Shown: piece after piece, positions 22,167 through 27,211 of the stretch
Position numbering within the stretch: position 1 is the first letter of the stretch
Layout: every line of letters begins with the position of its first letter
NCBI GenBank assembly: GCA_963831235.1
Contig: CAWHPS010000023.1
Location: 1 to 27,211, forward strand
Direction: 5' to 3'
Length of the DNA: 27,211 nucleotides
Source: CAWHPS01 sp963831235
Lineage (GTDB): Bacteria; Fibrobacterota; OXYB2-FULL-49-7; JAEUSG01
Notes under the pieces: generated by a model
The model's input: the letters and a program-made list of their open reading frames with translations, nothing else
What the model was told of the DNA's origin: nothing
Databases searched by the model: none
Translations under genes and position numbers: made by a program

Positions 22167-24654
22167 TTATCTCAATAGTAAAATACGCGCTGATAAGGTT
22201 TCACGTCCCACGGATGCTTTTGCCACATATACTCCGGGTGCCATTTTTGTTCCGTTAAGAAGATACTTAAGCTGTGTGCCATGTTTTTCAGATGCTGTCA
22301 GGCATTTTATCATTCGTCCATCAATGTTATATACCTGGACAATTATTTCAGCAGGAGTAACTTGTTTATCAATATTCAGGGTTAGGGTAACGTTGGATGT
22401 GAATGGATTAGGGCTTGCCGAAAAGAGCCATAATCCTTGAGCAGGTCCTTGGGACTTCTTATTTTCAATGGAAATAGTGCCAATATCCTGTGCATTAATG
22501 GATGGGTCAGGAAGTGTAAATCCGTGGTCAAGCTCGTTAACAACCCGTGTCTTTGTCATAGCTGAATAAATCTCAAATTCATGCAGGTTAAGGCTGCTTC
22601 TTGAATTAAAGAAAGCCGCCTTTATGTAGCGGGCCGGGACAGGGCCGTTATCAAAAGCGTAGCTGAATTTATTATAAAGAATGTTTGCGCAACGATTTGC
22701 AACAAGGGTTGCGTTGGCGTCCCAGATATTGGGATAGATATAATTTGTAATGGGCTCCCAGACTTGTCTGTAATAAACAAATCCCTGACGGGTGAAATTT
22801 ATCCCGTCACTTGATGTGAATATTACAGCCTGAGTCCAGATATTCTGATATCCCGCCGGCGATTCCCTGGAGAAAACGTATGCCTGCAACAGTGGTGTCT
22901 TTTCCGAAATCAAAGGTTATTTCCGGTTTTAAGTCTTTTGCCCATGTTGCGACTGCTGCTCCCGGGCCTCCATCGCGATCTAGCAGCCGGCCTGCATTTG
23001 CGTTTACCGGGTTTGTGGTCACTGTTGTGCCTTCGGCAATGTTGCGACCAAAGGTGTAATAGTAACGTGGAGCTTCATACCCTGTGCCGACATCAATTCC
23101 GTCGTTATAACCTTCGGATACAGAGGGGCCGCTCTGAGGCCAGTTAACCCGTAACGAATCCATAACAGGGTTGCGGAAACCGGCTGTATTGATTACGAAT
23201 TCGGTTGAAGAATCGGTTACGGTTTTTTTAAAGCTGCGGTTTGTTTTAACTATTGCTGCGTTATTTCTGGAGAATTCCGTCCAGTAATAGGTGATTTCAA
23301 GCGGTGATATTGTGCCCGAACCCTGCACGAATTTTATGCGGTTGCTGCCAAGAGTAAGCTTTGGAAGGGTCCTTTGGTTTACAATCGTATATGTTGTAAC
23401 AACGAGGTCTGAAAGGCCGCAGTCATTTTTAGCGGAGGACGACTTCATTGAAAATTTAAGGAAATAATGTTCGCGGGTCCTTGCAAGGTTTGTGGGCGCA
23501 GAGTTTTGCGTCCCGAAATCTTTGGAAAATGCCAAGCTTCCGGTGCCGGTTCCAGTGAAAATTTTAATCCAATTTGCACTGTCCGCAGAAAAATAAATCT
23601 CGAATATATCCGACGAGGAATTAAGGGTGTAGTTTCCGCTGACATTTGCATGGCTTATGATGTTGGCTCCATCAACCCTGTAAACGATTGAAGCCGTATC
23701 GGAGGTATTGGCAGGGTGGAGTGCAGAAGTTCCGCCCTGTTCTATGCCGGTGTGGTTTGAAAGGGCATCAAGGAATGATGGGTTTGTGAGGTCAGGCTTG
23801 AATGTCCAGATACCGTTTGTCTGGATGTTAAGACCGTCTGTTCCAGGTCCGCTTTTGTTGGGGTTGGTAGTATTTTGTTGGTCAGCCGGCAGATAGTAAA
23901 TAATGTTATCCTCAATCTGTGTCCATAAGCGTGTATATGATTCATAGGGTTTCATGTTCCATCGGTAGTTATAATCATCAGAATATGTTTCCGAATATAA
24001 TTGCGTACGCGTGGCATTAAGGATGGAATATTCAGCACTGCCAATCATGATATTGTAGGTTTTAGTGCTTTGATAAATGCTTGCATTATTCTTATTCAGC
24101 GGATCAAAAAGGTTCACCGCTGTGACATCAGACATCATGTCCGTCATGTTAAGCCGCCTATCCATAATTTCCGAAAGACCTAAAATATGGTTATCTTTAG
24201 CATCCTTGTAATAGAATCCGAACGCAGCGTCAAAATTGTGCCAGGCATTGTTCCATTTAAGATCACAGACCGTATGGGCGTTTATGTCATATTCCTGGGC
24301 CTCTTTTCCAAGGTGTTTCCAGAACAGAGCGGGAAAGCTGTTTGTTGAAACGCAAAAGGTGTTCCCGTAATTGTTGGCAATCTTTATGGGGTTAAGGATG
24401 AAACTCGGATCGCCGTTTGCCAGGGAAAAACTGTCGGTGGCGGTTGGAACCTGATGGCGAAACATGGCAGTCCACTTCCAGAGGGCGATTGCTTTTTGCT
24501 CATCAGACCCAAGGTTGTTCGTCATGCTCTTGACTGCACTCTCCAGGTCCGTCCAGTCGGGTGTATTATCTGAAAGGACCTTGATGTCCCTGATAATGCC
24601 GAATGAATGCATTGAAAAAAACAATACCACGAGTAGTGAATAAAACCTTTTCAT
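22167..24654 (-). CDS. Secreted transglutaminase-like protein with T9SS tail, split by a one-base frameshift
   Basis: The ATG at 24654 follows AAGGAGGG. Residues 1-19 are a signal peptide. A transglutaminase-like core shows the Cys-His-Asp triad: C101 (GNTFCVSTNSFPALFW), H127 (NAHTVCDLKWNNAW) and D142 (WHNFDAAFG). Beta-rich domains follow, the last before the break resembling an F5/8-type discoidin sandwich. The first frame is good to TVAGIRF, then stops at 22807. The next frame continues SRESPAGYQNIWTQAVIFTS and ends in a T9SS-type tail (FSASPNPFTSNVTLTLNI ... GVYVAKASVG) at 22167. Removing one base of the run 22873-22876 gives 828 residues. It is the first gene of the ABC/LolA-like operon, 14 bp before the ATPase. 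It may act on surface proteins or peptides; substrate unknown. A consensus error or recent mutation is likely. Confidence 0.82.
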
Positions 24655-24825
24655 GTGCCCTCCTTTTTAATTTATGTGAATTATATTATTTATGTAAAAA
24701 TACTTTTTTGCATGGGGAAAAAGTAAAGTATTGATTATATTCTGAATAACTTTCTTAAAGGATTGTCAGCCGCTATTCAGATTTTCTGCAAAGGCGATTC
24801 ACTTGAGGCGCATATTTCAGGATAG
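24655..24825. other. Spacer upstream of the transglutaminase/ABC operon
   Basis: These 171 bases separate the operon start (24654) from the stop of the preceding propeller gene on the same strand (24826). The part next to the ATG holds the strong ribosome site AAGGAGGG and an AT-rich stretch suited to a promoter. I see no clear terminator hairpin for the propeller gene, so partial read-through into the operon is possible. Confidence 0.4.
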
Positions 24826-26253
24826 TCACCTAATAACAACGATTTTCCCTATAAGGTTTTTCCCTGTACCGGAAAATCTTACAAAATACACACCAGGCCT
24901 GAACCTGTTTGTAAGCCAGTTTATTGCATATCCGTTTGCAGTTTGTGATTCCGAAAGATGTTGTGAGAGATCTGAAACAACCCTTCCTTTGACATCAATT
25001 ATCTGTGCAACCTTAAAGAGACGCGGATTAGGTGCGCTTAATATGATATGCGCATCCGAAGTAACCGGGTTTGGAGAGATTTCAAGAACAGGGTCGAGTA
25101 TCGAAGCCGTCTTTTTATTGTCAATATCAGTTATTGAAGTTGAACAGACAGGGCATGGAATATTCAATATGAACTTGTAAACCGGATTGGCTTCTGCGTA
25201 TGAAGACACCCATATGTTTCCATCTTTGTCAACGCCATTGCTGCCTGTAAAATCATCAACAGGGATGTCCATGACTTTGTGCTTCAAACCCGTTGCCAAA
25301 TCAAATTCAACAAGTTTCCCTAAATCATTCGGGGCGTAATAAAGCTTATTGAGATCCCAGCGAAGTGCCAAGTTGGCGACTTCCGCTGATTCGCCGTTCA
25401 TATTGGCCGGCCCCAAATCAATTGCCGTGTCAGGAACAGGCAGATACTGCCAGACATGATAACCGGGACGGCTTATGAAATAGATGGTGTCCCCGCTCAA
25501 GGACGAAACATGCGCCGCAATCTGGGTAATGCCATTAAGGCCTTTTCCTGGGTAGGGTTTTACAAGACCGGTGTCGGGATCATAGCAGAGGAAACGCACA
25601 CCGTTCGGATAATAGATGCGCCCCTGGTTATCAGAAAGAATGCAACGGGAAATAGCACCGCTTTTATATCCGCAATTGAATAGAAAGTTACTTTTGCCTG
25701 TACTGACATTGAACTTGTAGATGTCACCTGCAGGGTATCCAATACAGTATAGTGCATTGACTGACGGTGCAGGGACCATTCCTATAACACCCTGGTTTGG
25801 TATTGCCACGCTTGCAATGCTTTCATCCTTGATACCGCCTGTTTGTGGATTGTAGCTGTAAACATGGCCGCCGCGAAAATATGCGAAGGTATTGTCTCTT
25901 TCTTCCTTGGAATGAGTTGCAAAAAATATTCTTCCATCAGGCCATTCGTAGATATCCGTATGTATTTTACCCGGAGTATCGAATTGCAGCCAATTATTGA
26001 CGCTCAAAGAGGCGGTATCAACCGTTCCAAGCATTACTATCGAATCTTTCAATGGATCATAGCGGAAGAGCGCGGCATTCGGCTCCCAAACATTCCCTGC
26101 TCCGAAATAAACATTCCCTTTGGAATCACGGCCAACACCGTTGTATTTCCGGATATATGGATCTTTAAGGTAATATATTTTATATGTCTGACTTAGAATT
26201 GAAGAAAAAAGGCAAAGAAGGATAAGCTGCACTGTGAGTAAAGAGAATCTCAT
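24826..26253 (-). CDS. Secreted beta-propeller-like protein with T9SS-type tail
   Basis: A 475-residue exported protein. Residues 1-21 are a signal peptide (ending SILSQ). The body (about 25-365) has repeated short blocks such as GVGRDSKGNVYFGAG, LFRYDPLKD, YSYNPQTGG, IYKFNVSTG, FLCYDPDTG and NGVDKDGNIWVSSYA. These are typical blades of NHL/SMP-30-like beta-propellers. A CPVCST motif near 375 lies in the linker. The tail (about 393-475) has the EISPNPVTSDAHIILS motif, then IIDVKGRV and a closing RPGVYFVRFSGTGKNLIGK, matching T9SS type A sorting domains. It would be secreted and perhaps surface attached. No catalytic residues were identified, so it may be a binding protein. It lies upstream of the transglutaminase-like gene on the same strand, with 171 bp between. 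Confidence 0.78.
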   Translation of the reverse strand: MRFSLLTVQLILLCLFSSILSQTYKIYYLKDPYIRKYNGVGRDSKGNVYFGAGNVWEPNAALFRYDPLKDSIVMLGTVDTASLSVNNWLQFDTPGKIHTDIYEWPDGRIFFATHSKEERDNTFAYFRGGHVYSYNPQTGGIKDESIASVAIPNQGVIGMVPAPSVNALYCIGYPAGDIYKFNVSTGKSNFLFNCGYKSGAISRCILSDNQGRIYYPNGVRFLCYDPDTGLVKPYPGKGLNGITQIAAHVSSLSGDTIYFISRPGYHVWQYLPVPDTAIDLGPANMNGESAEVANLALRWDLNKLYYAPNDLGKLVEFDLATGLKHKVMDIPVDDFTGSNGVDKDGNIWVSSYAEANPVYKFILNIPCPVCSTSITDIDNKKTASILDPVLEISPNPVTSDAHIILSAPNPRLFKVAQIIDVKGRVVSDLSQHLSESQTANGYAINWLTNRFRPGVYFVRFSGTGKNLIGKIVVIR

Positions 26254-26307
26254 GGAAACCTGCTTTCTTGAAAAACAGTCACTATAAGCACTAGTTTATT
26301 GCTACCC

Positions 26308-26460
26308 GCCGCACGGAGGCGGCGGGACTGAACTATGGGATCATTAAAATGTAATGGCGGGGTCAGAAACAACTTCACCCCAAAATCCTTATCCCGAGCC
26401 GTCTCTGGCTCGGGCTTTTACAACATAAATTTCAGAACAGTCCCGCCGCCTCTGTGCGGC
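26308..26460. repeat. Nested palindromic element between two T9SS-cargo genes
   Basis: The outer arms, 26308-26330 and 26438-26460, are 23 bp each and complementary at 22 positions (GCCGCAC-GAGGCGG core). Inside are a perfect hairpin CCCGAGCC/GGCTCGGG (26393-26400 and 26407-26414, loop of 6, followed by TTTT) and a weaker GGGGT...ACCCC pair (26359-26363 and 26377-26381). The arms are much more GC-rich than the surroundings. The inner hairpin could end transcription on the plus strand. The layout, outer arms enclosing small hairpins, is the same as at 14198-14297, though the sequence differs. No coding capacity. Confidence 0.75.
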
Positions 26461-26470
26461 GCGATTTAAT

Positions 26471-27211
26471 TTATTTTGCCAGGATCATTTTCCTGGTTTT
26501 ATTGAACATCTCTTTTCCATCAGCATCACGGACCCTTATTTGCACCATGTAAATTCCGCTTGCAACAGAGTGTCCGTTTTCAGCTTTTCCATTCCAGACA
26601 ACACTATGGTATCCTGGCACTGCGACGTCATCAAGAAGCCTATTTACCAGCTTGCCGTTTATAGAATATACATCAACACCAACATGTGTGCCAAGAAATC
26701 CAGCACTCTTACGGAAATCTTTTATGGCAAAGCGTACTGTTGTTGACGGGTTAAACGGGTTGGGAAAGTTTTGATCCAGAGCGTATTTCTTTGGTTCTTT
26801 ATTTGTGATCCTGCTTTCAACAAAAGCCGCTTCGCCTGCAATAAGAGTAAACGTTTGTGATGCGTTGGCTCTTGCAAGAACAGGGTAAACACCGTCCATT
26901 GCCGTAAGATCAGCGGCATATCCACGATCCTTTGAATCAAGCCAGACCTGCCAGCCTTCGGGCAGGTTCTTTAAAAGGCCTGAAAAGCGCAGCAAACAGT
27001 CACCGGACTTGTCGCTGCAATTGTCAAGCACAAGAGTAAAGACTTCGCCTTTTTTCCCGGGTGTGCGGGTCTCGCGGCACAACATACGGCTCTTACTCAT
27101 GATGGATAAGGATAATCCTGATGTGTTGATCGACGGCATCTCCTTCCAGATGGAGTCCGCTCCAGTTGAAACCCCTACCTCATTGTATCCGTCAATTGTA
27201 TTTCCTGCTTT
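26471..27211 (-). CDS. Secreted protein with T9SS/FlgD-like C-terminal tail, C-terminal part only
   Basis: The frame ends at 26471 and stays open to the right edge; an internal ATG at 27139 is not the start, because the same frame continues upstream (SIWKEMPSINTSG). Only the last 246 codons are visible. Residues before the tail (for example LPEGWQVWLDSKDRGYAAD) form a beta-rich domain of unknown role. The tail has the classic FPNPFNPSTTVRFAI motif, then VDVYSINGKLVNRLL, VVWNGKAENGHSVASGIYMV and a final KTRKMILAK. This is the FlgD-like Ig form of the T9SS type A sorting domain. The protein would be exported and passed through the outer membrane. Its N-terminal catalytic or binding domain lies outside the window. 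Confidence 0.75.
   Translation of the reverse strand, partial: KAGNTIDGYNEVGVSTGADSIWKEMPSINTSGLSLSIMSKSRMLCRETRTPGKKGEVFTLVLDNCSDKSGDCLLRFSGLLKNLPEGWQVWLDSKDRGYAADLTAMDGVYPVLARANASQTFTLIAGEAAFVESRITNKEPKKYALDQNFPNPFNPSTTVRFAIKDFRKSAGFLGTHVGVDVYSINGKLVNRLLDDVAVPGYHSVVWNGKAENGHSVASGIYMVQIRVRDADGKEMFNKTRKMILAK

Noticed and set aside
21898..22440. A 180-codon plus-strand open frame over the ABC ATPase and the transglutaminase tail
   Set aside because: It overlaps two real minus-strand genes antisense and looks like no family.

Overview
The window looks like chromosomal DNA of a flagellated, Gram-negative (two-membrane) bacterium of the FCB group. Fibrobacterota or a close relative such as the Chitinispirillum/Chitinivibrio lineage is the best guess. 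The case rests on four secreted proteins ending in a Por/T9SS-like tail (SPNPF or FPNPFNPS motif plus a short beta domain), a lipid A type acyltransferase, an outer-membrane barrel with a LolA-like partner, a short primary-type sigma factor, and flagellar genes of the motE-fliK order, which rules out typical Bacteroidetes. No rRNA, tRNA, CRISPR array, transposase or phage gene was recognised.

Layout. 1-1079 (minus): start of a flagellar operon, motE-like then a partial fliK-like gene. 1469-2755 (plus): enolase, ending in a large palindromic element (2771-2889) shared with a convergent uronate-isomerase-like gene (2896-4140, minus). 4417-5394 (plus): a free-standing secreted protein with its own promoter, leader hairpin and perfect terminator. 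5539-8954 (plus): a membrane protein, possibly GrpE-like at its C-terminus, followed 14 bp later by a divergent 835-residue Hsp70. 9145-9936 (plus): a receiver-STAS fusion lacking both usual phosphorylation sites. 10002-11377 (plus): a ferredoxin overlapping a geranylgeranyl-reductase-family flavoprotein. 11401-12255 (minus): sigma-70. 12494-13393 (plus): LpxL/HtrB-like acyltransferase. 13412-14086 (minus): a protein with two STAS domains. 14311-16071 (plus): DnaG primase, preceded by a nested palindromic element.

16068-24654 (minus) reads as one operon: a T9SS-tailed transglutaminase-like protein, an ABC ATPase, two FtsX/MacB-type permeases, a LolA-like periplasmic protein and an outer-membrane barrel. 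Spacing is tight throughout. It has all the parts of an inner-membrane to outer-membrane carrier route and is the best candidate for an uncharacterised system. 24826-27211 (minus) holds two more T9SS-tailed secreted proteins, separated by a third nested palindromic element.

Three genes (geranylgeranyl reductase, second permease, transglutaminase-like protein) are each split by one extra base in or next to a short A/T run, with good family sequence on both sides. This points to consensus errors or very recent mutations rather than old pseudogenes. Several starts were moved from the longest open frame (uronate isomerase to GTG 4140, receiver-STAS to ATG 9145, acyltransferase to ATG 12494, second permease to ATG 19931) on Shine-Dalgarno or homology grounds.
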